NCBI RefSeq assembly: GCF_030445035.2
Contig: NC_080680.1
Coordinates: 47,133,212 to 47,197,211 of the forward strand
Origin: Dasypus novemcinctus
Taxonomy: Eukaryota > Chordata > Mammalia > Cingulata > Dasypodidae
DNA: 64,000 nt
Direction of reading: 5' to 3'
Below are positions 24,091 to 35,690 of this stretch, one piece after another (the stretch's first letter is position 1; each line of letters opens with the position of its first letter). The notes beneath the pieces were generated by a model. That model made no database searches. It saw nothing but the letters and a program-made list of their open reading frames with translations, and had not been told where the DNA came from. The translations under genes were made by a program, and so were the position numbers.

Positions 24091-26325
24091 AATGAGAGAA
24101 GAAAAGGGAGAGCTCCTGAGAGGAATGCACAGATATTAATGTCATTCAGCCCTAACACTAAGCCAAATGAACTGTAAGCAAGAGATCTGGGATATACTCA
24201 TGTGCTGCTGAAAAGGTAAGGTCCCCAAAGCACCATTAATATAATCAAACGATTATAATGGGTGTCAGTGAAATGAATGGAAAGGCTACAGTGAGCACTT
24301 TAGAAGACTCATCAGAGCCAGTAAAGAAAGAGGCTGCCCAGGATCAACACCAAATTGTTGTGTCTTTTCAGATCTAGGGTAAGATAAGGGAGGCTGTGAG
24401 GATATTATTTTGGTTGTAAGTTATAGAAGCTACTGAGAACAGCAGTTTCTATAGCAAATGCATCCTGAGAACAAGAAGAGGCAGTGATGACAAAACCATG
24501 AGTTTACCTTGAGGGGCTGAATTCTGAACCAAAACAGAGAACCTGTTGAATTATCCTCTCTCAGCTTTGTTAAGAGAAGATAGCCCAGGGAGAGAAGTGC
24601 CATGATACAATCTTTAAATAGGGTTTATTTCATCTGCTTTCATGAGCCTCCAGTGGTTTCCTTGTGAGGGTCTCTATGAAATAACGTAAAGTCCCAAAAG
24701 TTGGAACCAAGACTTAAAGCATGTTTTATTAATATTAGTATCTTTCTGGACTCTGTGATACTCTGTGAAATACAGTAAGTTCTGGATTTGCAGGGAGTTT
24801 ACAGCTATAGGTGATGTTGATAAAATAAGGAAGTGCTAATTACTACTAATCCTCAGCCAAAATATCCAGAATTTCATTTTGGGAATGTGAAAGAGATACC
24901 TCAGAGAAAGATACCAATATATTGCAAAAACCCAATCTGGAGTTTGCCTTCTTACATCACTATCTCTCTCTTAATAGGACTAGTTTCTGAAGATACAACT
25001 ATGGCTGTGCAATAAAGGAACTGAGAATCTTGACTACTGTACATTTTCATGTGACTTCAGGATAAAATGCTATTCAAAACCAAACCTAAATTAAACACAT
25101 ATGCCCACAAATACATCCACATACGCAGAAAAGAAAGTAGGGTAAGATCTCCAAATTTCCATTTTTCTCTTACCAGAATTTACTCTCTGATCTCCATAGC
25201 CTTAGAGCCACCGTGGCAGTCAGGCAGCTGTCTGAGAGCACTTTGGACCTGGTATTACCTCTCATATGATCATCAGATGATGTAGTCACTTTCCAAAAGC
25301 ACATAGATAAGGTTTTTCTGAACACATCACCAACATGAAACTCCACACTGATAACCACCGAAGAACCCACTGAGTTATATTGAAGTCAAAAATTGGGTAA
25401 TTCTTGTAACTTTTTGTAAGGCTGAGTTCGTTTACTTACTCCCTGGGTCATTTCTAGAAAGCAAGCAGGCTAGTTAATTTCTTTCTTTCTTTTTTTTTTA
25501 AGAAAATTAACCAAATGGGAAATACTCTTTTAAAAATATTTCAATTATGGAAAAATGCACATTCATTTAATAAAAATTTAGAGAGCATAAAAAGAAGAAA
25601 GAATGCCTCAAATGCCACCAACTAGACACTACACCCACGAATATCTTACTGTAGCATTTCAAACCCCAGAGGAAATCAACACAGAAAAAGCTGTGTTTCT
25701 ATATTTAGTAAGTGAAACAAATACAGGCAACACTCTTATACTCTGAGGACAAGTGGAATGGTGTAATAAATAATCTGAAAATCTTACATTTCACAATTTA
25801 AGAAAATGCATGAATATCAATAATTTCTTTCGATGGTTGAGAGTTCACATTTCATAATCTGCCACATTCTTATTTTTCCAAACAGATTGAAAAGTTTTTT
25901 GATGCACTTGTTTTCACGGAATGCTGAAAGCACCTCCTCAGTTACTGCTTGGCAAACACCCAACTTCTCTTGGGCAAGTTAGAGAAACTCTAGAACTTTA
26001 TTTGTCAAGCTATTTGGATTAATCCTTTTGCAAAAGATTGTGGAAAAATGATTTCTTACGATGTCAGTAGTAAGACATAAGGCATTTCTTCTTCCTGTCT
26101 ATAACATATTTCCGTCCTATGTAGCTTCACTTTATAGATACTTTAGCTGGTTCTCAGAAGAAATCTGAAGTGATCTAACTCTTCTTGATGACACAGAATA
26201 GGCCCTTTGTAGGCTGCTGAATTTCTTATCATGTAATATGGGTTGCTCTGAAGCTGAGTTCTGAAGTTTGACTTAAGCACACACAAATGTGTGGCTTGGT
26301 GTGTGTAAAAATAACAATGACTAAC
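24091..26325. other. Intergenic, little recognised
   Basis: A possible L1 or DNA-element scrap at about 25500-25680 is too diverged to name; no gene signal. Confidence 0.35.
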
Positions 26326-26329
26326 ACAA

Positions 26330-26550
26330 AGTTCTTGGCATGTATCGGGTACTTTCTATGTACTTTATAAATTTAACTCATGACACTTCATAGCATAATC
26401 CCCCTATGAGCTAGATACTATTATCACCCCCATTTGACACATGAAGCCCAGAGAGTAATTCACCCCAAGTCACATTAGTAGTGACAAAGCCATGACAGGA
26501 ATTTGGCAGTCTGTCTCCAGGAGTCCATGCTTTTAGCCACTATACTTGCT
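26330..26550 (-). repeat. MIR
   Basis: Antisense MIR: cgggtactttctatgtac, atgagctagatactattatc, caagtcacattagtagtgac, gagtccatgcttttagcc. Confidence 0.75.
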
Positions 26551-28040
26551 TGTCTCATCTGTAAGTTTATTTTCCCAGTTAAAGAATTTCATTGATTCCT
26601 TCTACCTACCCACCTCCCCCAATATACACTCTTGAGTAACAAATGCCAAATTCAGTAACACTGCATCCTCTAATAACTCCCTTTCCTACGGCCCATGGGA
26701 GATACATACTGTTTGTTCACTCCTCATCTGAAGGGGCATGATAGAGCCTAACAATCTGTCTGTGTTATTAGAAGGAAGGAGGGGAATTTTCCTGTTCATT
26801 CTTCATGAAGAATCTCTTAGGAGGAGAGATTTTCCACTGTCTCCAGCTATGGGTGAGAAGGTCTTCTGTATGTCTGTTGCACATGATCTGCCTAGATAGG
26901 TCATATGCTCCCAATAGAGCAGCTTCTTGCCTCAGCATTACTGCTAGCTGCATGTTTCATCTTCAAGAGGAGTTTAAGGAAACTATAAAAACTCTGCTAC
27001 TTGGTGATGCAGATAGACATCATCCGCTTTCATGTCTCAGCTGCGAGTGTGACAACCATGATGTAAGCAAAGAAAGAAACCCTCAAGTCATTGTATTAAT
27101 TCTGTTCTTTGGAAGAGACAACATAAAACTTTGGGATAGCAGAGTTGGAAAGGTAATTCAGCATTATCCGCCACATTTTAGAGATCAGGCAACTGAGACC
27201 CTGAGGGGATGTGACATGCTCATGATAGCACAACTGATTTGTTTACTTTTTAAAAAATAATATTTCCTTTTTGTCTTATTTTCATAGAAAAAAAAAAGAA
27301 TAGAATAGAAATTAACTAGTCTGTGTGCCTTCTGGAAATGACTCATGGAATTAATACATGAAACTTGACATTTTTTCCTGCCTTACAAAAATATCCCCCA
27401 GTGACTCATTCCAGGGTCTAGGGTTTACATAGTACCATGAAAATGGAAGAGGGCCTGATCTTTGGTCTGTATTCATCACAGGCCAGTCCTCTGGCATTTG
27501 TTGGATGCTGTTGCCCTTGGGCAGGCTACAGAGATGCTCCCACAAACATCCTCTCTTTTGATCACAGATGTGCCACAAGGAATTCTTGACATTGCTTTTT
27601 GGGCTAACATGCTCAGGCCAGCCCAGGTGTCCATGTCCCATTCCTACCACTCCTCCCCCCAACAGAGGTCTCATACTTTTTGGAGTACTGTACAAGAGTA
27701 TGATCCAATCCCCAACTCTTACTGAACCTACTGCAAATCTATTCCCCCCAATTCCCTACCTGTGCCAGTCTCAGGCATTCTCCCTCTCCTCAGAGTAAGG
27801 CCACTTCCTTTCCTCTTTCCCTCTAAAAATCCAGTTCTCACCCTCCTGGAGACTTTCTAAAACAAAGGTTGTAACTGCATGCCTGAAGCTAGGAAGCCCT
27901 GACCTCCAGGACACAGAGCCTGGGTCTTTTCTTAGTCACCTTTTTTCTTTCAAGGGAGCCTACAGCAGAAAACAAAGTTCTGGTTATCCTAAACGAATCA
28001 TTTGTGTAACTCTCCCTCCAGATTATAAATTTAATGAATT
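26551..28040. other. Intergenic with short chance frames
   Basis: Frames of up to 151 codons (26805-27260 +, 27351-27695 -) overlap antisense frames and have no recognisable domain. A weak MIR/L3-like scrap sits at 27150-27240. Confidence 0.35.
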
Positions 28041-28041
28041 C

Positions 28042-28085
28042 GGGATTAGGATTAGGTTACAGTAAGGGTTAGGGTTAGAGTTAGA
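28042..28085 (+). repeat. Interstitial telomere-like repeat
   Basis: Degenerate TTAGGG units: gggattaggattagg, then gtaagggttagggttagag. About seven units, two perfect. Confidence 0.7.
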
Positions 28086-28180
28086 ATTAAGTTCCTTCTG
28101 TCAGATTCACTTTTGCATCCTCTATGCCCAGCACAAGGTCTGGTAAATAATAGTTATTCAATGCATATTTGTAGAGGGAA
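28086..28180 (+). repeat. L2 3' fragment
   Basis: cctctatgcccagcacaagg, ctggtaaataatagttattc. Confidence 0.5.
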
Positions 28181-28829
28181 GGGAGCAGATGAGGGAGGAA
28201 AAAAGACTAACCAGAGTTCTGCAGTGGCCCAACAGAAATAATAAGATTTATGATGGGGCCAGAGGAGATGGAGAGACCAGGATGGGGATGGAGTTGAAAA
28301 CTTTTAAGGAAAAATAATTTGCAGGAATTGATAATTTGATAATGAAGGGTATGAGAGAGAGTCAAGGATGATTCTGAGAACTTTTTCATCGGTCCACCTG
28401 AAAATGATGTGGTAATGGGAGAGGAAGATGGGGTTAGTTTCATCAGAAAGGGGAGAAGATTGTGCAGGGCTTGTAGTCCAGTTTGGGAACTAAGACATCC
28501 TGGGAGGATGTCTGGCAAGCAAATAGATTTCACGGTTTTAAGTACACATGAACAGAAAAACCAAAATAAAATTGTGAAGAGGGTATAGTTATCTTCAGAA
28601 ACTCCCTTCTCTTTTAGGTCCTATTTTTAGGTATACCCAGGCCTCTAATTTCCTGTCCATCTCTTTTCATCCACATCAGCTCTCAAGAAGTGATCTGTCA
28701 ATCTCACTTGTATTAAAGGTGAACTATTGATGAGACACCACGAGTGAGCTCTCTCATGTTGTTTGCCTGAATATGGGGAACAAGCTGCAAGCCAAAGGAA
28801 TGATAATAACACTACATATGGCTCTTAAT
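28181..28829. other. Intergenic, nothing recognised
   Basis: The 108-codon minus frame at 28207-28533 shows no domain. Confidence 0.35.
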
Positions 28830-28985
28830 AAATGCCTGGCATGCTTCCAAGCACCTACTGCTCTCAGCAACACCATGAGGTAAGAATCATTTTCTAGAAG
28901 AGGAAACTGAGCACTGAGAGGCTAAGCGACTTGCCCAAGGTCACATAGTTAATAAGTAATGGAGTAGGAATGCCTCATGACCACT
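28830..28985 (-). repeat. MIR
   Basis: Antisense MIR: gaggaaactgagcactgag and cttgcccaaggtcacatag are clear. Confidence 0.75.
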
Positions 28986-29169
28986 ATTTTGGGAATGAAT
29001 GAATAAGACAGGAATTTAGGAAGAGAAGAAATGTGCAGTATATTTTGTGGGGGCCCCTTCAGCAAGATTCAGCTTCCACCATGCAGGGGACTGACAATAT
29101 ACACAATCAATCCTGTCTCATCCTACTGACTGATGACTCTAATGACATGGGCTCTGATGCTGCCTCTGC

Positions 29170-29635
29170 CAAGAATTAACCTTACGTAAGTTATTTTATC
29201 TCTTTCAGTTTCATTTTCCTCATACATAGAATAAGGAGAAATGGCCTATGTACAAGGTTATTTATTATGTCAACATTTGTAAGAGCAAATGACTGGAAAC
29301 AACCTAAAGGCCCATTGATAGGAGAATGGCTTAAAAATGACTGTACACCATAGAGTGGAATATAATGCAGCCATAAAAGGGAATGAAGAAGGTCTCTATA
29401 TACTGCTATAAAGCAATCTCCAGGATATATTGTTACGGGAAAAAAGCATGCTGCACAACTGGGGATGTAATATGTTCCAATATGAGTAAAGAAGGGTGAA
29501 AGGAATATTTCTATTCCTTTATGCTTGTGTGTGCATGAATACAGAAACCCTATAGAATTGGTTGTTTCCAGAGGTGAAGAACAGGGAGTGAAGGGGAAAA
29601 CACAGCAGGAAAACACATGGCACTCTCAAAAGGTA
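29170..29635 (+). mobile_element. MIR scrap followed by L1 3' end
   Basis: MIR-like 29150-29250 is followed by sense L1 from about 29275: actggaaacaacctaaagg, ggaatataatgcagcc, ggttgtttccagaggtg. Confidence 0.6.
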
Positions 29636-30130
29636 TAATGGAGAAGGGTTTAAAGAAATAATCATTTACCAAGATGTGGACAGGCTAAGGAACCCAACAG
29701 GATGTGGCAATGCACCCTTGGATGGGCTCCAGAGGGAAACCATCACCACCCCTAACACTAAGGAACAAGGGGAGTAAGTGGTTACCTGAACTCAGAGCTA
29801 TAGCTATACAAGAGGCCCCTGGACAGAAGCTGGCGCTTCTGTAGATGAAGCCAGCCACTGTTGACCCTCAGCTCATCAAGGAAAGAAGTTGGGAAAATGA
29901 ATACCCAGACCCCATTCTCCTCCTGCCCTACGATCTCTTGCTAACACCGTCCAATGGCCAAACCCTACCGGAAGCCAGAGGGCAGAGGAGACTGTAGTGA
30001 ATCCTTAGAGTTGAGCCTCTCCTGGCCCAAGGAAGGGAGGAAAGTGGATCTGGAGGAACATCCACTGCAGCGACAATACAGCCTTTTTTACCTTGTAAAC
30101 ATAGAACTAAAGGTATATATAATTGACTTT
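29636..30130. other. Intergenic, nothing recognised
   Basis: No repeat or gene identified up to the tandem SINE target at 30131. Confidence 0.35.
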
Positions 30131-30144
30131 AAAAGTAAATAAGG

Positions 30145-30523
30145 GGGGAAACAGACTTTGGCCCAGTGGTTAGGGCGTCCGTCTACCACATGGGAGGTCC
30201 GCGGTTCAAGCCCCGGGCCTCCTTGACCCGTGTGGAGCTGGCCCATGCGCAGTGCTGATGCGCGCAAGGAGTGCCATGCCACACAGAGGTGTCCCCCGCG
30301 TAGGGGAGCCCCACGCACAAGGAGTGCGCCCCGTAAGGAGAGCCACCCAGCATGAAAGAAAGTGCAGCCTGCCCAGGAGTGGTGCCGCCCACACTTCCCG
30401 TGCCGCTAACGACAACAGAAACGGACAAAGAAACAAGACGCAGCAAAAAGACACAGAAGACAGACAACCAGGGGAGGGGAGGGGAATTAAATAAATAAAA
30501 AATAAATCTTTAAAAAAAAAAAA
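30145..30523 (+). mobile_element. DAS-SINE, first of a tandem pair
   Basis: A box cccagtggttagg and B box gcggttcaagccccg are intact. The part after gggagtggtgccgcccac is shortened (internal deletion) before the ataaataaaa-A tail. Flanked by aaaagtaaataagg on both sides. Confidence 0.9.
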
Positions 30524-30538
30524 AAAAGTAAATAAGGG

Positions 30539-30940
30539 AAGCAGACTTGGCCCAATGGATAGGGCGTCCCCCTACCACATGGGAGGTCTACAGTTTAAAC
30601 CCCCGGCCTTCTTGACCCGTGTGGAGCTGGCCCATGCGCAGTGCTGATGCGCGCAAGGAGTGCCATGCCACGCAGGGGTGTCCCCCGCATAGGTAAACCC
30701 CAAGCGCAAGGAGTGCGCCCCATAAGGAGAGCTGCCCAGCACGAAAGAAAGTGCAGCCTGCCCAGGAATGGAGCCGCACACGTGGAGAGCTGACACAAGA
30801 TGAGGCAACAAAAAGAAACACAGGTTCCCGGTGCTGCTGAAAAGGGTAGAAGCGGTCACAGAAGAACACACAGCAAATGGACACAGAGAGCAGACAACTG
30901 GGGGGGGGGGGGGCGGGGGAGGATTTTTACAAATCTTTAA
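30539..30940 (+). mobile_element. DAS-SINE, second of a tandem pair
   Basis: Full-length body with a G-run (30900-30913). It starts one target duplication after the first copy and ends at a third copy of the target (aaaaggtaaataa, 30941-30953). Confidence 0.9.
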
Positions 30941-31439
30941 AAAAGGTAAATAATTTTGCACATGTAAAAAGGAAATTGAGAAATAAAACATACCACCAGC
31001 GATTAGAATATCTGGTTTCTAAATCTCTTCCCCTCTCAAATTCTACCTAATTTCTTTTAGGGCAAGTTTTTCACCCACTGACAATCAATCCATGGCTCCA
31101 CCTAGTGTCCAGGCCATGCCTCATCAAGTTCTGAGCACAGTCTCATTCTAGGGGAGTTCTAGGCAATCGGGCTTCCATCAGGGAGGCGGGAGCAATTTTC
31201 ACTGTGCCCACTTGGTGGATGATCCTGTCCCCTAAAAGTAGAAAATAATTATTTGAGGACATAGAATATCAATTGCTTTTTATTAAACAGCAACAACTAA
31301 CCATAATGTAGTTCTAAATTAAAATTTGAAATTATGATCTTTTTTCCATATTTCAAACTGTCAAATTTAGCAGTAAACAGCATGTGGTCTAGGCCTGTAT
31401 ATCTTAAGAAAGCCAACTTTTGAGTTTGTCATGCCCCTG

Positions 31440-31625
31440 CTTGTACATCCTTAATGCAGTCGTTCTCAATCCTGGCTGCAAAATAATATTTCCTGGGGAG
31501 TTTTATAAACCTCCTCTTGGAGATCCTAATTTAATTGGTCTGGGGAGGGCCTCGGGCATCAGTATTTTTTTAAAGCTTCCCAGTGATTGTAATAGGCAGC
31601 CAGGGTTGAGAGCCCTTACTTTCAT
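31440..31625. mobile_element. MER5A-like hAT element
   Basis: cgttctcaatcctggctgc, ttcctggggagttttataa, ggcatcagtatttttttaaa and ccagggttgagagccc are the MER5A landmarks, including both termini. Confidence 0.7.
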
Positions 31626-31669
31626 GATTCCTTGCTGCCTACAGGACATCCTTCTCTTACTACTTATAA

Positions 31670-31900
31670 TGTGCTTCCCTTCTGCTTTAGACAAACTTGG
31701 TTATTTGTAAAATACTTTTCACCCTCTGTGCCCTTGCTCATGTGAAACTCTCTGTCTAGAATGCTTTCCCCCTGCCTCTATCTCGACGGCCATAGTTCCA
31801 CCTATTATTTTAGGCCCAGATTCAGGACTACCATTTCCGAAAATTCCAATGCCCCCTATTCCCAAGCAGGTGTTTCTTCCTCTTTTGAATCTCTGCAGAT
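31670..31900 (+). repeat. L2 fragment
   Basis: ctctgtgcccttgctcatg, ctagaatgctttccccctg and caggtgtttcttcctc. Confidence 0.55.
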
Positions 31901-32010
31901 TTAAAAAAAAGACTTTTATATTTCTTTTCTTAATAGAAAATTAATACAACTATGATATAGTAACTTTTTTTTTACTTTACCCAATTGACAGCACTCAAAA
32001 AATCTAGTAT

Positions 32011-33472
32011 CTCTGACTTCAAGTTTCATTGATGTTGTTGCATGTATCAAAAGTTCATTCCTGGTGGTGGACTTGGCCCAGTGGTTAGGGCGTCCGCCTA
32101 CCACATGGGAGGTCCACAGTTTAAACCTCGGGCCTCCTTGACCCGTGTGGAGCTGGCCCATGCGCAGTGCTGATGCGCGCAAGGAGTGCCCTGCCACGCA
32201 GGGGTGTCCCCCACGTAGGGGAGCCCCACACGCAAGGAGTGCGTCCCATAAGGAGAGCCGCCCAGCGCAAAAGAAAGTGCAGCCTGCCCAGGAATGGTGC
32301 CACACACACGGAGAGCTGACACAACAAGATGACACAACAAAAAGAAACACAGATTCCCGTGCCACTGACAGCAACAGAAGTGGACAAAGAACACACAGCA
32401 AATAGACACAGAGAACAGACAACCGGGGTGGGGGGGAAAGGGAGAGAAATAAATAAATAAATCTTTAAAAAAAAAAGTTCATTCCTGAGCAATATTCCAT
32501 CGTACGTATATAGCACATTTTGTTTACCTATTCATCAGTTGATGGACACTTAGGTCGCTTCCATCTTTTGACAATTGTGAATAATGCCATTATGAATATC
32601 AGTGTGCAAATATTTGTTCAAGTCCCTGCTTTCAATTCTTTTGGATATATACCTAATAGTGGGATTGTGGGTCATGTGGTAATTCTACACTTAATTTCTG
32701 AGGCTCCATCAAACTGTCTTCCATAGCTATACCATTTACATTACCACCAGCAATGAATGAGTGTTCCTATTTCTCCACTTCCTCTCCAGCACTTGTAATT
32801 TTTCATTTCTTTAATAGCATTCTAATGGGTATGAAATGCTATCTCACTGTGGTTTTGATTCGTATTTCCCCGATGGCTAATGATGTTGAATATCTTTTCA
32901 TGTCCTTCCTAGCCATTCGTATATCTTCTTTGGAGAGATGTCTGTTCCAGTCTTTTGCCCATTTTTAAATAGGGTTGTTTGTCTTTTTGTCATTAAGTTG
33001 AAGGAATTAGAATAAGCAAACTCATAGACTCAGAATCCAGAATATAGGTTACCAGGGGACAGAGTGGGGATAGGGAATGGGAAGCTAAGGCTTAAAATAT
33101 ACAGGATTCCTATTTGGAATGATGGGTATGTTTTGATAATGGGTAGTGGTGATGGCAGCACAACACTGTGAACGTAATTAACAGTACTGAAATATAAATA
33201 TCTGAACATGTTTAAAAGGGAAGTGCTAGGTTGTATGTAGGGTAAAAGAATAACATTTTTTAAAAAAATCTTTGGAACTGCCCTACACAAACAGTAAACA
33301 CCAAGTTAAACCATGAACTATAGTTAATAGTATAATTATAAAAGTATGCTGTCATCAATTGTAAAAAAATGTTCCATTCCAATCCATGGTGTTAATAATA
33401 GGGTAGGATTGGGGATCCTGTATTTTATACATGATTGTTCTGTAAGCCTACAATTCCTATAATAAAGAAAAA
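32011..33472 (+). mobile_element. Twin-primed (5'-inverted) L1
   Basis: Antisense ORF2-end sequence (32011-33000, split by a DAS-SINE) is joined to sense L1 3'UTR (33001-33472) ending aataaag-A9. The outer flanks carry a near-perfect target duplication: aaaaaatctagtatctct (31997-32013) and aaaaaatctagtatttct (33471-33487). Inverted 5' block, sense 3' block and shared duplication are the signature of twin priming. Confidence 0.8.
32064..32472 (+). mobile_element. DAS-SINE nested in the twin-primed L1
   Basis: Intact A and B boxes, (aaat)n tail, and a perfect target duplication aaaagttcattcctg (32049-32063, 32473-32487). Confidence 0.92.
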
Positions 33473-34207
33473 AAAATCTAGTATTTCTATGAGAAAATGA
33501 GCATTCCCTGTATGATGAGAATGTAAATTGGTATATTGGTTTTTAAGAACAATCTGGCAATAGGCGTCAAAACACATTCTGTCTGACTCAGAGATTCCAC
33601 ATCTAGGAATTTATCCTATGCACATGTAGCAGCTTGAAATTATTTTATGAATCCCAAAAAGAGAAATACTATGTTTTAAACTTATCCAATCCTGTGGTTG
33701 TGAGACCCATTTGATCGATTACATCAATAGGGCATGATTTATGTTGAGTCCTCAACCCTTTGCTGAGTCTGATATAAATGGACTCACATGGACAGAAAGA
33801 GGGAAAAGGGAGCCAACATATTTGATTCTGCCATGTGAGGGAGAGGATTGCTTAAGCACGAAAAGGCTGGGCCCATGGAGCAGCTCAAGAGGAGACCAGC
33901 CCTGCTATATGCCTGATTGCTTACAGCTGAACTTGGGAAGTCAGCAGGACAGCGAGACATATAGAAGGCCTTGACATATAGAAGACATATAGAAGGCAAA
34001 CCCTATGCCTCAAAGCTGAGCATCAAGAGAGAGTAGATTCTGGAGGGGAAGGCAGAGACCCCCACAGAGATTGGCGACCATCTTGCATCAACACACGGCA
34101 GCTGACTTTGGTGAGAAAGCACCTCTTATGGTGCCTTGACTTGGACTTTTTATGGTCTTAGAACTGTAAACTTTTACCCCAAATAAATACCCTTTATAAA
34201 AGCCAAC

Positions 34208-34320
34208 AGGGTGCAGATATGGCTCAAGCGGTTGAATTCCCACCTCCCACATGGGAGGCCCCAGGTTCAGTTCCTGATGCCTCCTGAAAAAAACAAACAA
34301 CAAGCAAAACAAACAAAAAT
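34208..34320 (+). mobile_element. Short DAS-type SINE
   Basis: gtgcagatatggctcaagc with B box caggttcagttcctg and a caaacaacaag tail; inserted in LTR copy A. Confidence 0.7.
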
Positions 34321-34326
34321 ACCATG

Positions 34327-34425
34327 TCAGGGAAGCCGATGTGGCTCAGTGGTTGGGCTCCGGCTTCCCCCATGCAAGATCCCAGGTTCAATCCCTGGCC
34401 CCTGGTACTTCAAAAAAGAAAAAGC
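34327..34425 (+). mobile_element. Short DAS-type SINE
   Basis: gaagccgatgtggctcagtgg with B box aggttcaatccctgg. The LTR phrase aaaagccaac appears before the first SINE (34197) and after this one (34421). Confidence 0.75.
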
Positions 34426-34819
34426 CAACACATTTCTGGTCTTTGCATTGACAGTTCTTTGGCAAACTAAAACAACACATAATAATATACATGGTAAAAA
34501 TGTCTATAAAAGAATATTCAAGAATACTCATCAAAATACTGTTTATAATAGCGAAAGATGAGATACAACCAAAAAAACACACAATATGAGGTATATTTAT
34601 ACATGTGGATATAGAACAATTCTAAAATATACTGTTAAGTGAGTAAAAGATCCAAATCACCATTATAGGATGCTCCCATTTATGTTTTTTTTTTTTAAAC
34701 AAAGGAATAAGTATGTATATATCTATGCCACAATGCATTGAATATCTCTGGAAGGACATGCAAGCAAGTGTTAACAGAGCCTGATTCTAGGAAAGCAAAT
34801 TTGGGTAATTAGACGAGGG

Positions 34820-35690
34820 TGGCAAAGTGATAAAATAAAAACCATGAACCCATCACCAAATATAAGGATTAAAACATTACCAATACCTTAACATCCACAT
34901 CATATAGCCTTGGTGCAAACTAGGAAAAGGGTCCCCTACCTTGGGTTGAATGCAACCCTGCACTAGGGGTCATTATTTGGCAAATAGAACAGGGGCTGAA
35001 TTATGTACCTCACATCTGCCCTGTGCTTTTCTAACCATATATAAATGGAACCTGTATTTGTCTTTTTTTACTCAAATTTTGTTTGTATGATATATCAGTA
35101 TTGATGTGTGTATATCGTATATCACACACACAGTACACTCATTTCACTACTATTTAATACTCCATTATATAACTACACCACAATTTATTTATCAGATCTC
35201 CTGTTGATGGGGAAATGGATGTGTTTCAACCAATTGGGCTCCCATCTACCATATAGCAGGTCCAGGGTTTGATCTCCAGGGCCTCCTGGTGAGGGCAAGC
35301 TGACCCACGCAGCGAGCTGGCCCACACAGAGTGCTGGCCCATGCAGCATTGCCACCCTGCATGGGAATGCCGCCCTGCGTGGGAATGTCACCTGCATGGG
35401 AATGTTGCCCCGTGCGGGAAAGCTGCCCCATGCAGGACTGCTGGCTGACGTAGAGAGCTGGAGCAGCAAGATGACACAACAAGAGACACAGAGGAGAGAA
35501 AATAAGATGTGGCAGAACAGGGGAGCTGAGGTGGTGCACGAGAGAGTTCTCCTGTTGATGAATATTTGGATTATTTCCATTTATTTGCTATTATAAAGAG
35601 TGTTACTGTGTACATTCTTGTATATGTCTTTTGGTGCATGTGTGCAAGAACTATATTGCTCCCAGCAAGAAACTCATTGTACAGCAAATG
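34820..35690 (-). mobile_element. L1 3' region, antisense, split by a DAS-type SINE
   Basis: Antisense L1: accatataaatggaacctg-like, ctccattatataactacacc, tggattatttccatttatt. Split by the SINE at 35210. Confidence 0.5.
35210..35546 (+). mobile_element. Divergent DAS-type SINE with internal tandem array
   Basis: tRNA-like head with B box gggtttgatctccaggg, then about five imperfect 16-19 base units of the type catgggaatgccgccctg (35335-35445), and a tail without the usual (aaat)n. Target duplication tctcctgttgatg (35197-35209, 35548-35560). Confidence 0.75.

Larger units (their letters stand above)
33625..34477 (+). mobile_element. MaLR-like solo LTR, copy A
   Basis: Begins tgtagcagcttgaaat and ends ggcaaactaaaacaaca, with ccaaataaataccctttata near the 3' end. 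It is homologous to copies at 47294 and 53664. It carries two short DAS-type SINEs (34208-34425). Confidence 0.65.
33490..34800 (+). mobile_element. Old L1 3' region split by an LTR
   Basis: Sense L1 wording before (gtaaattggtatattgg, ctaggaatttatcctatg) and after (tactgtttataatagcg, ggatgctcccattt) the LTR at 33625-34477. Confidence 0.6.

Noticed and set aside
26805..27260. 151-codon plus frame
   Set aside because: It reads into an A-rich end and a MIR/L3-like scrap; no domain.
30131..30953. Tandem DAS-SINE pair as a CRISPR-like or satellite array
   Set aside because: Only two long units with A tails and target duplications; it is retroposition in a vertebrate genome.
31916..32516. 168-, 131- and 103-codon minus frames
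   Set aside because: They run through a DAS-SINE into L1 sequence; no domain beyond repeat-derived peptide.
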